Positions 20,246-32,000 are shown, counted from the first letter of the stretch. The stretch is 64,000 bases of DNA from Vitis vinifera (GCF_030704535.1 NC_081819.1:22726001-22790000); one strand, 5' to 3'. The notes: generated by a model not told the origin, from the sequence alone. Numbers and translations are program-made.

Positions 20246-23056
20246 ATGGCAGATACGGTTTCCATCTTTGTGGAGAAGTTGAGCAACTTGGTTTTACAAG
20301 AAGCCTTTCTGTTTGGACAAGTAGAAGAGCAGGTGAAGTTGCTGCGGGACGAGCTGAAATGGATGCGCCTCTTCTTGAAAGATGCGGATTCACAATCCTT
20401 GTGCAACGAAAAAATCAAGCTGTGGGTGGAGCAGATTAGGAACGTGACCCATGATGCTGAAGATGTCATCGATGAGTTTATCCTTGACATGGATCGCCGG
20501 CAGCTGAGACTCAACACCCTCAAGTTCCTCAAGTGCCTACCTACTTGCGTAGGATTTGCCGACAAGTTACCTTTCATCCACGAGCTCGACGGTCGTGTGA
20601 AAGAGATCAATATCAGGATTGAGAGGATTATGGCTAATAGATCCAAGTATGGCCTTGAAGCTCTAATGGCTTCCAACTCATCCAGTACTACTGATCAGGT
20701 TGTGGCGTACAAGGAGAAGTGGGCCCAAGTTGTCGAAGGGAGCGATGTAGTGGGGATTGAAGATGGCACCGAGGTGGTGACGCAGATGCTGACGAAGGGA
20801 GAGATGCGGAGAGCGGTAGTGTCCATCGTGGGGATGGGCGGCCTAGGCAAGACAACTCTTGCCAAGAAAGTTTATAATCATAGTGGTGTTAAGCGGCACT
20901 TTGATTGTATAGCTTGGGTTTGTGTCTCTCAAGAATTCAAGCCAAGGGAGCTTCTACTCAGCATCATCAGTTCTGTCATGTCCCTCAGCAATGAAGAAAA
21001 GAAAGAAATGAGAGAGGTCGAGCTAGGTGGGAAGCTTCGTGAATGCCTCAACGACAAGAAGTACCTGGTAGTCATGGATGATGTATGGAGTATTGAAGCT
21101 TGGAGTAGCTTGTGCTCCTATCTTCCTGAGTCTAGGAATGGCAGCAAAGTGCTGATGACCACCCGAAATAAAGAAATTGCTGCACAAGCCAATGGGCATG
21201 AAGTTGTTGGGCACACCGATTCGCAGGCTCTGGTCTATGAACTCCCGATTATGGATGATGATGAGAGTTGGGAGCTCTTTCTCAAGAAGACTTTTGGAGC
21301 GAGAGATAATACACATGTTCCTTCATCTAAAACATTGGAGGAATTGGGAAGGAAAATTGTGGCAAAATGTAATGGTTTGCCCCTTGCGATTGTGGTGTTA
21401 GGAGGCTTATTGTCGACGAAAGAGAGGACAGAACCATCATGGGAGAGAGTGCTTGAAAGTATAGATTGGCATCTGAATCGAGGCCCGGAGTCATGTTTTG
21501 GAATTCTGGCCTTAAGTTACAATGACTTGCCTTATTACTTGAAGTCATGTTTTCTTTACTGTGGTATTTTCCCAGAAGACTCTGAAATCAAGGCTAGTAA
21601 GTTGATTCACTTATGGATTGCTGAAGGTTTTGTTCAAAGAAGAGGCATAGAAAAGTTGGAAGACATTGCTGAAGATTATTTGTATGAACTGATCCACAGA
21701 AGCATGGTTCAGGTGGCTCGAAAGAAGGCAAATGGAAGAGTGATGTCTTGTCGCATACATGATCTCCTTCGGGACCTTGCTATTTCAGAGGCCAGAGATG
21801 CAAAACTTTTTGAGGTACATGAAAACATTGATTTCACCTTTCCTAATAGCATTCGTCGGTTAAGCATTCATCAACATCTCATCAAGAACAACATTTCTCA
21901 GCATTTGCATAATTCACTCAGATCTTTAATTTTCTTTACTGACCCTATTGAGAGAAAGGATTGGAGATCTATACAAAAGCACGTTAAATTGCTTGGTGTG
22001 TTGGATCTAGGGAGGATAGAGGAGGATTATATCCTCCCAAAGGAGATAGGAGAACTCATCCACTTGAAATTCTTATGCATAAAGGGATATTTTAATAGAG
22101 TAACGCTTCCATCATCCATTAAGAGACTTGTTAATCTGCAAAATCTCAATTTAGGATACAATGATTCCTACATACCTTGTACAATTTGGAAATTGCAGGA
22201 ATTGAGACATCTAAATTGTTGTTATGGCGAGATGTCAAGTCAATTCAAATTAAATAAGTGCATGAATGGTTATTTGGGTGTGGAGCAACTCACCAATCTT
22301 CAAACATTAGCATTACCGGTAGGAAGTTGGTTGGAGGGGGATGGTTTAGGAAAACTTACCCAACTTAGGAAACTACGTTTAGTTGGACCGTTGGCTCCGT
22401 ATTTGAAGAAGGGGTTTTTTGATTCTATTGCTGAATTGACAACTCTTCGGACCTTGTTTTTGGGGAATTGGCAGGTTGATAAGAAAAAGACATTATTAAA
22501 TCGGGTTGGATTGAAGTGGCAGGAGAATGTTGTTGAAGAGAAAACATTGTTACCAGGACTCATGTCTTTCTCACGCCACACCTATCTCTATAAAGTGCAC
22601 CTATATGGAAAGGTGGACAAGTTACCAGAGCAAACTGAATTCTACCCTCCCAACCTCCTCAAACTCACTTTGAGCAAATGTGAGCTAGAGGATGACCCAA
22701 TGTTGATTCTAGAGAAGCTCCCAACCTTGAGAATTCTTGGATTATTGCGTGGCTCATATGTTGGAAAGAAAATGGTTTGTTCCTGTGGAGGATTTCTTCA
22801 ACTCGAAAGCCTAGAACTGAATGGTTTAAATGAATTAGAAGAATTGACAGTTGAGGAAGGAGCAATGTGTAATCTGAGGACCCTACAGATTTTGTCTTGT
22901 GATAAAATGAAAAAATTTCCTCATGGATTGTTGCAGATGAAAAAACTTGAGAAATTGGGGCTGATCAGAACCAGCGGCAAATTAATTGAAGAGGTCCAGC
23001 AAACAGAGGGAGAGGAGTGGGATAGAATTCGTCTCATCACCTTCATAGACAAGTGA
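20246..23056 (+). CDS. CC-NB-LRR (CNL) resistance protein, RPP8/RPP13-like
   Basis: An intact, uninterrupted 936-residue intracellular immune receptor. The first in-frame ATG (MADTVSIF) aligns with paralogue starts; the frame is open further upstream without an ATG. Order: Rx-type coiled coil (1-130, EDVID at 72-76), P-loop GMGGLGKTT (196-204), kinase-2 LVVMDDVW (274-281), RNBS-B GSKVLMTTR (299-307), GLPLA (377-381), RNBS-D YLKSCFLYCGIFPEDSEI (431-448), an MHD equivalent reading IHD (504-506), then LRRs to the end. The ATP-binding and hydrolysis motifs are all present. Promoter and coiled coil match the gene at 55565, while the sequence after residue 215 or so matches the gene at 62250, so it is a recombinant. 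It converges tail to tail on the next CNL. The pathogen recognised is unknown. Confidence 0.95.
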   Translation: MADTVSIFVEKLSNLVLQEAFLFGQVEEQVKLLRDELKWMRLFLKDADSQSLCNEKIKLWVEQIRNVTHDAEDVIDEFILDMDRRQLRLNTLKFLKCLPTCVGFADKLPFIHELDGRVKEINIRIERIMANRSKYGLEALMASNSSSTTDQVVAYKEKWAQVVEGSDVVGIEDGTEVVTQMLTKGEMRRAVVSIVGMGGLGKTTLAKKVYNHSGVKRHFDCIAWVCVSQEFKPRELLLSIISSVMSLSNEEKKEMREVELGGKLRECLNDKKYLVVMDDVWSIEAWSSLCSYLPESRNGSKVLMTTRNKEIAAQANGHEVVGHTDSQALVYELPIMDDDESWELFLKKTFGARDNTHVPSSKTLEELGRKIVAKCNGLPLAIVVLGGLLSTKERTEPSWERVLESIDWHLNRGPESCFGILALSYNDLPYYLKSCFLYCGIFPEDSEIKASKLIHLWIAEGFVQRRGIEKLEDIAEDYLYELIHRSMVQVARKKANGRVMSCRIHDLLRDLAISEARDAKLFEVHENIDFTFPNSIRRLSIHQHLIKNNISQHLHNSLRSLIFFTDPIERKDWRSIQKHVKLLGVLDLGRIEEDYILPKEIGELIHLKFLCIKGYFNRVTLPSSIKRLVNLQNLNLGYNDSYIPCTIWKLQELRHLNCCYGEMSSQFKLNKCMNGYLGVEQLTNLQTLALPVGSWLEGDGLGKLTQLRKLRLVGPLAPYLKKGFFDSIAELTTLRTLFLGNWQVDKKKTLLNRVGLKWQENVVEEKTLLPGLMSFSRHTYLYKVHLYGKVDKLPEQTEFYPPNLLKLTLSKCELEDDPMLILEKLPTLRILGLLRGSYVGKKMVCSCGGFLQLESLELNGLNELEELTVEEGAMCNLRTLQILSCDKMKKFPHGLLQMKKLEKLGLIRTSGKLIEEVQQTEGEEWDRIRLITFIDK

Positions 23057-24459
23057 GATTAAGTTTTTTTTTGCTATGTATTCCAGCTTGTTTCTTTTTC
23101 TCATGTTCATTTCATTAGTTTGTTATGGAATAATCTTATGAATATTGAAAAGTAGCTTCTCAGGAAGTTAATCATTTTTATTTGTACATGTATTATTTGT
23201 TTTCTTTGTTAATCATCATTCACTCTTTATTTCAGTTGTCGAACAGCTAGGATCATTTTATTCCATTGACAAATCTAACATCAGATACTTCCAAAGGCCC
23301 CATGCCTAACCACAACATGATGGGAGGCCAAGAAGTTGTTTAATTAATCCCTCTATTTTCCCTATAATTGACAAGCAATTAACCTTGAAATTGGAAAATG
23401 AAACATAATTGCATGGAGAAAATGAAATATAATTTTAGTGGGAAATCCTTTTCCACTCAAAAGTTGAAGGCTGAATTGAATGGAGAAACTGGAACATAAC
23501 TTTTTTGAAATATATCATAAGCTGTTAAGCTAGTTAAGAAGCTTTTACCCTTTTCATGTATAGTAAAATCTAGATGAATGAATCTAACTTGGAAGTTGGA
23601 TCTGTGTACTACACTAATAATCTCACTAAATGTATAAGATAATAATGTTTTTAGATATCCTTAAGGGTTAAGAAAAATAAATTAATAATTGATAATAAAA
23701 ACATAATACTCTATAAGTTGATAAATATTTATTTATCAATAAATTAATAAATTATTCATTAATAACTCCACTACCATAATAATTTTTCTTAGTCCCACGA
23801 ATATTATTTTTTATGGGAGTTTTATTATAATAAACGAAAATTCTATAGTCCCACATGATAGAAAATAGTTTCATTGTATTTTAGCTAGCAATGAAATGAA
23901 TCCCTTTCATTTTTTTCATGCAAAAATTTGTTAATTACTTATAAAATTATTAGTTTTAGCTTCTCTAGTGGAGGGATTAGTTATTTATATATTATACAAT
24001 ATTGAAGCATAGTTGTGATAGATATTTGGAATGAAAAAAACAAAAAAAGATAATTGGACTTTAATAGGCAATAAGCATTCTTGCCATTAATTAGAGGATG
24101 AGTGATTGTGATGAATGCTAAAATCATGGATATTTCGCATTATTTTTATTTTTTAGGATAAAGCATATAAGAGATCAATACCTATAAATTAAATATATGT
24201 TAGATAAACTTTATATAAAAAAAAAATCATACAAATTAAAAAGGAAAGCCAATATCAAAATACTGGGATGAGATATTAGTCTATATAAGTTGTTGTGCTC
24301 CTATATTTATTTGGAGGGGATCGTATTTATTTCACATGTTTACCTCAATTTAATGTTACATGTAAAACCCCTGCAGATCGGCATTTTCATAAAAATTTCA
24401 GGGAAAAAAAAAATCAGATACATACAAATATTATCATGAACTTGTACACGAGGAGAGAA
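23057..24459. other. Intergenic region between two convergent CNL genes
   Basis: It must hold both 3' untranslated regions. The sequence is AT-rich and I found no further gene. Small open frames around 24295-24630 are antisense to the end of the next CNL. Confidence 0.5.
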
Positions 24460-27243
24460 TCAGTGAAAGCCAATGTCATCAAGGAGGATGATGCTGGTGT
24501 TATCCGAAATTGGGTGTGTCTGGGAGGTGATAAGACGGATCCTATTCCAATCTTCTCCTTGTGTCTGGAAAACCTCTTTCAACAATTCATTGGAGCAATG
24601 GAGGAGGTTCAGTTCCTGCAGGTTTCTTAGCCCTAACAGCCCATCAGGAAACTTCTTCATTTTCCAGAACCACTCCATCTGTAAAGTCCTCAGCTTAGGC
24701 ATTGCCCCTTCCTCTACAGTGAGGTCCTCCAGATTGGACAGATGCTCCATATGCAGGAACTCAAGTTGGTGGAATCTTCCCTCCGAGCAATTCATTTTCT
24801 TTCCTACATACGAGTTCCAGAGTAATTTGAGAATCCTCAAGTTTGGGAGCTCCCCTAGAATCGACATTGGATCTTGTTCCAACTCAGTCTCCCACAGCTT
24901 GAGTTGCAGGAGGTTTGGAGGGTAGAACCCAGTATCTACTGGTAATTTCTCGAGCCTTCCTCCTAAAACCAATTTTTGGAGACGGGTGTGGTGTGAGAAA
25001 GACATGAAACCAGAGACTATTGTTTTCCTTTTAGAAGAAAAGTTTATGAGCTTCAGGTTTTCTAGTGCTGTCAATTGGGCTATAGATTTGAAAAACCCCT
25101 CCTTCAAATAAGGAGTCAAGCCTCCCATTATCTTGAGCTGCCTGAGCTGGGTCAGTTGCCCTAAGCCATCACCCTCCAACCATTCGCCCCCTTGTAAAGC
25201 TAATGTTTGAAGGTTAGTCAATTGATGGACACCCAAATCACCATTAATGAAGAACCTCTCTGTAAATGACTTCCTTGAAACTATCCCACCAGGACAATTT
25301 AAATGTCTCAATTGATGTAGTTTCCAGATTTTGCAAGGAAGACATAGAAGATTGCCGTCTAAGTCGAGAGTCTGCAAATTAACGAGCCTAACAATGGGTG
25401 TTGGAAGCCTTATTCTATTCCCAGCCCCCCTTAAACACATATATTTCAAGTTTATGAGTTCTCCTACTTTTCTTGGGAGCGTGTAAATATTCTGATACTG
25501 GCACACTCCTAAATCCAACACCTGAAGTAATTTGATGTGTTCTTGCAAATATGTCCAACTGTTTTCTTGCAAGGGTTCAGACAAAAAAATCAATGACCGG
25601 AGGCGTGAGTTATGCAAATGCTGAGATATATTTTTCTTAATAAGACTCTGTTGAATGCTAAGCCGATGAGAGCTAATAGGATATCTAACATCAATGTTTT
25701 CATGTACCTCAAAAAGTTTGGCGTCTTTGGCCTCTGAAATGGCGAGGTCTCGAAGGAAATCATGCATGCGGCAAGATTTCACTCTTCCATCTAGCCTGTC
25801 CCTCTTATCCACTTGAATCATGTTTCTTTGGATGAGCTCGTATAAGTAGTTCTCGGCCAGGTCTTCCAGTGTTTCTGCTCCCCTAGTTTGTACGAATCCT
25901 TCAGCAATCCACAGCCGGATCAATTCACTTGATTTGACTATTGAGTTTTCTGGGAAAATACCGCAATACAGAAAGCACGACTTTAAGTAATTGGGCAAGT
26001 CATTATAACTTAAAGCGAGAATTCCCAAACATGAGTTGGGACCTTGACTCAAATGCCAATCTTTGCTATGAAGTACCTTTTGCCATGAGAATTGGGTCTT
26101 CTCTTTCATTGATAGAAGGCCTCCCAACATCACAGTAGCAAGGGGTAGGCCTTTGCATTTTGCTACAATCTCCTTCCCTAATTTCTCCAACCCTTGAGGC
26201 CAAACCAAGGTGCTGCTTCCCATCTTCCTGAGAAAAAGCTCCTCACTCTCCATTTCATTCAAAGGATGGAGTTCATGGAGATGTGAATTGGCATGCAAAG
26301 CAACTTCTTTGTTTCGTGCTGTAATTAGCACTCTACTTCCATATCCCTCTATTGGGAGATAAACATTTAAACCCTTCCAAACTTGTGTGCACCAAATATC
26401 ATCCATGACTATCAAATACTTTTTGGTGCTCAGGAAATTACGAAGTTCGATCCCCACCGCGGCTTCACTATCTAATTCTGTCATGATTCTTTTATCATTC
26501 GTCACACAATTCAGAATTTCGAATAAAAGATCTCGGGTTCTATACTCTTGAGAAACATAAACCCAAGCATCACAATCAAAATGCTGTTTCACATCATTGT
26601 AGACTTTCTTAGCTAGAGTCGTCTTGCCAAGGCCACCCATGCCCACTATAGACACCACTACTCTCCGCGTTTCTGTTGTCTCTCCAGCCTCAACAAGCAA
26701 TTCCTTTACAGATTTCACATCTGTTTCGAACCCCACCACATCAATTTCTTCAACAACGGGGAGCGTTTTCTCCTTACATGGCACTTCATTGGAGGAGCTC
26801 CAAGCTTTAGAAGTGCTGGGATTTTCAATGCCGTACCTTTTTTTATTGGCCAAGATCTTCTCGATGGTGATATTGATCTCGGTTATACGATCGTTGAGCT
26901 CGTGGATAAATGGTAGCTTGTCAGCGACGCTAACACATGAAGGTAAGAATCTGAGGAACTTGAGTCTATGGAGTCTCTGCTGGCGCTTGTGTTCCACCTT
27001 GAACATGAATTCATCGAGGACATCTTCGGCATCATGAGCTGCATCTCTGATCTGATTCACCCAGAGCTTGAGCCGTTTATCGTATCTGCGTCTTGCATCA
27101 GTATATTCCAGGAAGAGGCGCATCCACTCCAGCTCGTTACGCAGCAGCCTCACCTGCCCTTCTACCTCTCCAAATAGAGAAGCTTCTTGTGAAGCCAAGT
27201 TGCGCAACTTCTCTAGAAAAGAGGCCACACTGCTTTCTGCCAT
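24460..27243 (-). CDS. CC-NB-LRR (CNL) resistance protein, RPP8/RPP13-like
   Basis: A 927-residue single-exon CNL on the minus strand. Start is the ATG at 27243 (MAESSVASF); upstream in-frame codons are non-ATG. Motifs: coiled coil with EDVLD (73-77), P-loop GMGGLGKTT (201-209), kinase-2 LIVMDDIW (277-284), RNBS-B GSRVLITAR (302-310; Ala replaces the usual Thr), GLPLA (365-369), canonical MHD (493-495), then LRRs. The C-terminal tail after RIRLITS is about 20 residues longer than in paralogues. It is the most diverged full-length member here and lacks the long NHSD-type spacer after the P-loop. Only 85 bp of native 5' flank remain before a copia insertion, so expression may have changed. Confidence 0.94.
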   Translation of the reverse strand: MAESSVASFLEKLRNLASQEASLFGEVEGQVRLLRNELEWMRLFLEYTDARRRYDKRLKLWVNQIRDAAHDAEDVLDEFMFKVEHKRQQRLHRLKFLRFLPSCVSVADKLPFIHELNDRITEINITIEKILANKKRYGIENPSTSKAWSSSNEVPCKEKTLPVVEEIDVVGFETDVKSVKELLVEAGETTETRRVVVSIVGMGGLGKTTLAKKVYNDVKQHFDCDAWVYVSQEYRTRDLLFEILNCVTNDKRIMTELDSEAAVGIELRNFLSTKKYLIVMDDIWCTQVWKGLNVYLPIEGYGSRVLITARNKEVALHANSHLHELHPLNEMESEELFLRKMGSSTLVWPQGLEKLGKEIVAKCKGLPLATVMLGGLLSMKEKTQFSWQKVLHSKDWHLSQGPNSCLGILALSYNDLPNYLKSCFLYCGIFPENSIVKSSELIRLWIAEGFVQTRGAETLEDLAENYLYELIQRNMIQVDKRDRLDGRVKSCRMHDFLRDLAISEAKDAKLFEVHENIDVRYPISSHRLSIQQSLIKKNISQHLHNSRLRSLIFLSEPLQENSWTYLQEHIKLLQVLDLGVCQYQNIYTLPRKVGELINLKYMCLRGAGNRIRLPTPIVRLVNLQTLDLDGNLLCLPCKIWKLHQLRHLNCPGGIVSRKSFTERFFINGDLGVHQLTNLQTLALQGGEWLEGDGLGQLTQLRQLKIMGGLTPYLKEGFFKSIAQLTALENLKLINFSSKRKTIVSGFMSFSHHTRLQKLVLGGRLEKLPVDTGFYPPNLLQLKLWETELEQDPMSILGELPNLRILKLLWNSYVGKKMNCSEGRFHQLEFLHMEHLSNLEDLTVEEGAMPKLRTLQMEWFWKMKKFPDGLLGLRNLQELNLLHCSNELLKEVFQTQGEDWNRIRLITSQTHPISDNTSIILLDDIGFH

Positions 27244-27323
27244 TTTCTTTTGTTTCAACACAATGAGGCTGGGTTTGTTTCAACTTTCAAAACATCTCAT
27301 CATAAGTCTTTTTTTTTTTTTAA

Positions 27324-27328
27324 TTAAG
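27324..27328. repeat. Copia target-site duplication, left copy
   Basis: TTAAG, repeated at 32248-32252. Confidence 0.92.
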
Positions 27329-27575
27329 TGTTGAGATATTATGATATATTCTAGGAAAATAGTTGCTATTGTTTAGGATTGTTTCCTAAATGTTGAGATA
27401 TTATGATATATTCTAGGAGCTATTGTTTAGGATTGTTTCCTAAACTCACGACATTGTTTAGGAATGTTTTCTAAACTCACGGTTTTCCCTTCATTAGGTT
27501 TGCTTGATGTACTATATATTTACATGGATGAATATCAATTAGGGTTAAGCTTTGACCCTTTAATCACACTTTACA
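27329..27575 (+). repeat. Copia 5' LTR
   Basis: Begins TGTTGAGATATTATGATATA and ends CACTTTACA. It contains an internal tandem duplication: the TGTTGAGATATTATGATATA block and the following TTGTTTAGGATTGTTTCCTA block each occur twice. Confidence 0.95.
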
Positions 27576-27589
27576 TGGTATCAGAGCAC
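27576..27589 (+). other. Primer-binding site, initiator-Met tRNA type
   Basis: TGGTATCAGAGCAC directly follows the LTR, the standard plant copia primer-binding sequence. Confidence 0.92.
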
Positions 27590-27612
27590 TGACATACACA
27601 CACAATAAAACA

Positions 27613-30600
27613 ATGGCCGGCGACGATGAACAACCACCATTGCCGCCACCTAAAAGGGAGATGAATTCACCTTTTTTTCTCGACACAGGAGACCGACCAG
27701 GCGACTTCATCACTCCCACTCGCTTACGCGGTGACAATTACGATGATTGGGCTTCCGATATTCAGTTGGCATTGGAGGCACGCCGCAAGTTCGAATTTTT
27801 GGAAGGCACTATCACCGGACCACAACCTCCATATACCCAATTTGATTGGAACACCGTCAATGCAATGTTGGTCTCTTGGATTACAAACACAATCGATCCC
27901 GAGGTAAAGAGTACCCTATCTAAATTTCGTGATGCAAAACGCTTATGGGAGCATCTTAAGCAACGATATGCTATGGTTAATGGCCCAAGAATTCAACAGT
28001 TAAAGACTTCAGTTGCTAAGTGTGAGCAATCGAAATCTATGTCTGTTACAACTTACTATGGCAAATTGAATGTATTATGGGAGGAATTATTTAAGCATGA
28101 ACCGCTAATTTCTTGCACTTGTTGTTCGTCTTGTACTGCCGCATCATTGCACCAAGCAAGACGTGAACAAGGAAAATTACATGACTTCTTGATGGGACTC
28201 AACACTGATCTGTACGCTCAATTACGAACCAATATCCTTTCTCAAGATCCCTTGCCTTCGCTTGATCGAGCGTACCAACTAGTGATACAAGATGAGCATG
28301 TGCGGCTCGCCAAGGCAGTCACAGAAGACAAGCCAATAGAGGTCCTTGGCTTTGCTGTCCGTACAGGTGCTGGAAGAGGACGAGGAAAAATGGAGAGGCC
28401 TGTGTGTAGCCACTACAAGAAGACGGGGCATGAAACTTCAACTTGCTGGTCCCTCGTTGCTTGTCCTCACTGTCACAAGCATGGCCATGACAAAAATAAT
28501 TGTTATGAAATAGTGGGTTATCTTGAGGGGTGGTTGGATCAAAACAAGGCTGATGGGGGTGCTGGACGTAGTCGTCAGCAGGCTGGTCGTGGGCGTGGTT
28601 CAGCTCGTGCTAACGCGGCAAGTAGCACAATTGGAGCATCCTCTACTAAAAGTTCTACCGATCTACTCTTCACACCCGAACAATGGAAAGCTCTTGCGGG
28701 CTTAATTGGTAATGCTCAAGTTCCGGATGACAGGTTGAATGGTAAGTTTGACACGAAGTCATGGATCATTGACACCGGGGCAACTCATCACGTGACCGGT
28801 GATTTATCTTGGTTATTTGATACTATAGCGTTGTTTGAGTGTCCGGTTGGCCTTCCTAATGGTGAATCTGTTGTTGCGACCCAATCCGGTTCCGTTCGTT
28901 TGTCGAATAACATCACTCTTAAAAACGTTCTTTATGTGTCGAAACTCAATTGCAATTTACTTTCGGTTTCACAATTGACTGATGACTTACATTGTATTGT
29001 CCAATTTAACTCTTATATGTGTGCTATACAGGACCACACCAGGGAGCTGATTGGAACGGGAGTTAGGTGAGATGGACTTTACTACTTCGGTGGAGCTGAA
29101 GGTGATTCGGTACAACATGTTTCTGTCCACAACGTAGCCTCCACTTTGGAGTTGTGGCACAAAAGGATGGGACATCCTTCAGAGAAAGTAGTGAAGTTAC
29201 TTCCTCCAGTTAGCAATCTTAAGGGTAGTTTAAACAAAGCGTGTGAAATATGTTTTCGTGCTAAGCATCCTAGAGACAAATTTCCTTTAAGTGACAATAA
29301 GGCAACTAGAATTTTTGAGAAAATACATTGTGATTTGTGGGGCTCTTATAAACATGTCTCTTCTTGTGGAGCTCGTTATTTTTTAACTATTGTTGATGAT
29401 TTCTCAAGAGCTGTGTGGATTTATTTGTTGGTCGATAAAACAGAAGTTTTTCGGATGTTTATGTCTTTTATTGCAATGGTAGATCGACAATTTTTTCAAA
29501 CAGTGAAAGTTGTTCAAAGTGATAATGGTATGGAATTTAAATGCCTACTTGACTATTTTTCTGCAACTGGCATTTTATTCCAAACTTCTTGTGTGGGAAC
29601 TCCGCAACAAAATGGGAGGGTTGAGAGAAAACACAAGCATATTTTAAATGTGGGGAGGGCATTACGCTTTCAAGCAAATTTGCCTATTTATTTTTGGGGC
29701 GAAAGTGTTCTTGCCGCTGCTCATTTAATAAACCACACTCCCTCTCCTTTGTTACACAATAAAACACCATTTGAAATCCTATTTGGTACCCCTCCTTCAT
29801 ATGCGGCAATTCACACCTTTGGTTGTCTTAGTTTTGCTCATGATCAAAAATCCAAAGGTGACAAATTTGCAAGTAGAAGTAGAAAATGTGTGTTTTTGGG
29901 TTACCCGTTTGGAAAGAAGGGGTGGAAGTTGTTTGATTTGGACACCAAGGAATTATTTGTTTCTCGTGATGTCAAGTTTTTTGAGGATGTTTTTTTGTTT
30001 GGTAACCCGAGTGCTGTGAATATTATTCCGGACAACATTGTGCCTATGGTAAATGTTGAAATTGATAGTGATTTTGCTGATTTTGTCGATGATGATGCTG
30101 ATTTACCTAACCCACAAGCCCAAACACAAAATCCCAACCTCATCCAACCTGAACCCCAAGCCCACCAAGATCTTTCACCTGGGCCGGAAGTTGTTCCCAC
30201 TGTTGGGCTTGATTCACTTGGGCTTGACAATACAAGCAATGGGCAGTCTGCTCCTATGGGAAAGGGAATGAGGGATAAATTTCCTTCGGTTCTATTACGA
30301 GATTTTGTTACTCATACGGTGGTTGCTGAAAGTCCATCTCCCGCCACTCCGTCTCCACAGCATCCTTCAGGTACTCCTTATCCCATAGCACATTATATAA
30401 ATTGTGACAATTTTTCTGTACATTATCGAAAGTTTCTTGCAGCTATTATTTCGAGCAATGATCCTAAGTCATTTAAAGAGGCTATGAAAGATGTCGGTTG
30501 GCAAAAGTCAATGCATGAGGAGATTCGGGCTTTGGAGGAAAATGGTACGTGGACTCTTGAACCTCTTCCAAAGGGTAAGCGTGCTTTGGGAAGTCAGTGG

Positions 30601-31993
30601 GTTTACAGAACCAAGTACTTCTCAAACGGTGATATTGAAAGGCTAAAATCCAGATTAGTAGTTTTGGGGAATCATCAAGAAGCCGGTATTGATTATCATG
30701 AGACTTTTTCTCCAGTTGCCAAAATGACTACCGTGCGTGCTTTCTTGGCTATTGCGACTTCGAAAAATTGGGAACTTCATCAGATGGATGTTCACAATGC
30801 CTTTTTGCATGGAGATCTTGAGGAGGAAGTGTATATGAAGCTACCCCCAGGATTTGAGAGTTCCGATCCGAACTTGGTTTGCAGGTTACGGAAATCACTT
30901 TATGGGTTGAAACAGGCTCCGAGATATTGGTTTGCCAAGTTGGTCACGGCTCTTAAAGGATATGGTTTCTTACAATCCTACTCTGATTATTCTCTTTTTA
31001 CTTACACTAAGGGCAATGTTCAAATAAATGTGCTAGTGTATGTCGACGATCTTATTATCTTTGGGAATGATTCCGCTGCACTTAAGACCTTTAAAGCCTA
31101 TCTCAGTGATTGTTTTAAGATGAAAGATCTTGGTGTTTTGAAGTATTTCCTCGGAATCGAGGTGGCCAGGAGTTCGGCTGGTTTGTTCTTGTGTCAACGC
31201 AAGTACACACTTGACATTGTATCGGAGGCCGGATTATTGGGAGCCAAGCCGTGTGGCTTCCCGATCGAGCAAAATCACAGATTAGGACTCGCAAATGGGG
31301 AGCTCTTGTCGAACCCTGAGTCCTATCGCAGATTAGTAGGTCGACTCATTTATCTGGCAGTGACCCGTCTAGATTTGGCCTACTCAGTTCATATATTATC
31401 TAAATTTATGCAGGAGCCTAGAATTGAGCATTGGAAGGCGGCTTTGAGAGTCGTTCGTTATTTGAAAGGTACTCCGGGTCAGGGTATCTTGTTACGTGCA
31501 GATAGTGATCTGTCCCTGCAGGGTTGGTGTGATTCTGATTGGGCAGCATGTCCAGTCACTAGGCTCTTTGTCCGGATGGCTTGTGTTTCTTGGGCAATCT
31601 CCTATTTCTTGGAAGACAAAGAAGCAACACACAGTTTCCCACTCGTCTGCAGAAGTGGAATACCGAGCTATGGCAGCAATTACTTGTGAGCTCAAATGGT
31701 TGAAGGGGTTGCTTCTGAGCTTGGGTGTGCACCACCCAAAGGCAATCAAGCTCTTTTGTGATAGTCAGTCAGCCCTTCATATGGCCAAAAATCCAGTATT
31801 TCATGAACGCACCAAACACATTGAGGTTGATTGTCACTTTGTTCGGGATGCGATAACAGATGGTTTGATTGCTCTGTCATATGTTCCTACTGTTACACAA
31901 TTGGCGGATATTTTTACAAAGGCTCTTGGAAAGAAACAATTTGATTATCTTCTTGCCAAGTTGGGCATTTTTGAACCTCATGCTCCAACTTGA
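27613..31993 (+). pseudogene. Copia gag-pol polyprotein with one stop and one frameshift
   Basis: ATG at 27613. The gag region ends with two zinc knuckles; the first has Tyr for its second Cys (CSHYKKTGH), the second is intact (CPHCHKHGH). The protease shows WIIDTGATHH. A TGA at 29068-29070 interrupts just before RRDG-type sequence; the same frame resumes with the integrase zinc module (LWHKRMGHP, CEICFRAKH), its DDE core (VVQSDNGMEF, QQNGRVERKH) and reverse transcriptase (VLVYVDDLII near 31039). After WAACPVTR (about 31560) a 2-bp loss relative to the family shifts the frame; RNase H ends in another frame (SSAEVEYRAM to DIFTKALG) at 31993. This copy could not make a full polyprotein. Confidence 0.93.
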
Positions 31994-32000
31994 GGGAGGG
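31991..32000 (+). other. Polypurine tract
   Basis: TGAGGGAGGG immediately precedes the 3' LTR and overlaps the polyprotein stop codon. Confidence 0.88.

Noticed and set aside
20221-20676. Long open frames antisense to CNL coiled coils (also near 26624-27037 and 62222-62497)
   Set aside because: They mirror the codon use of the real CNL genes and recur at the same place in every paralogue.
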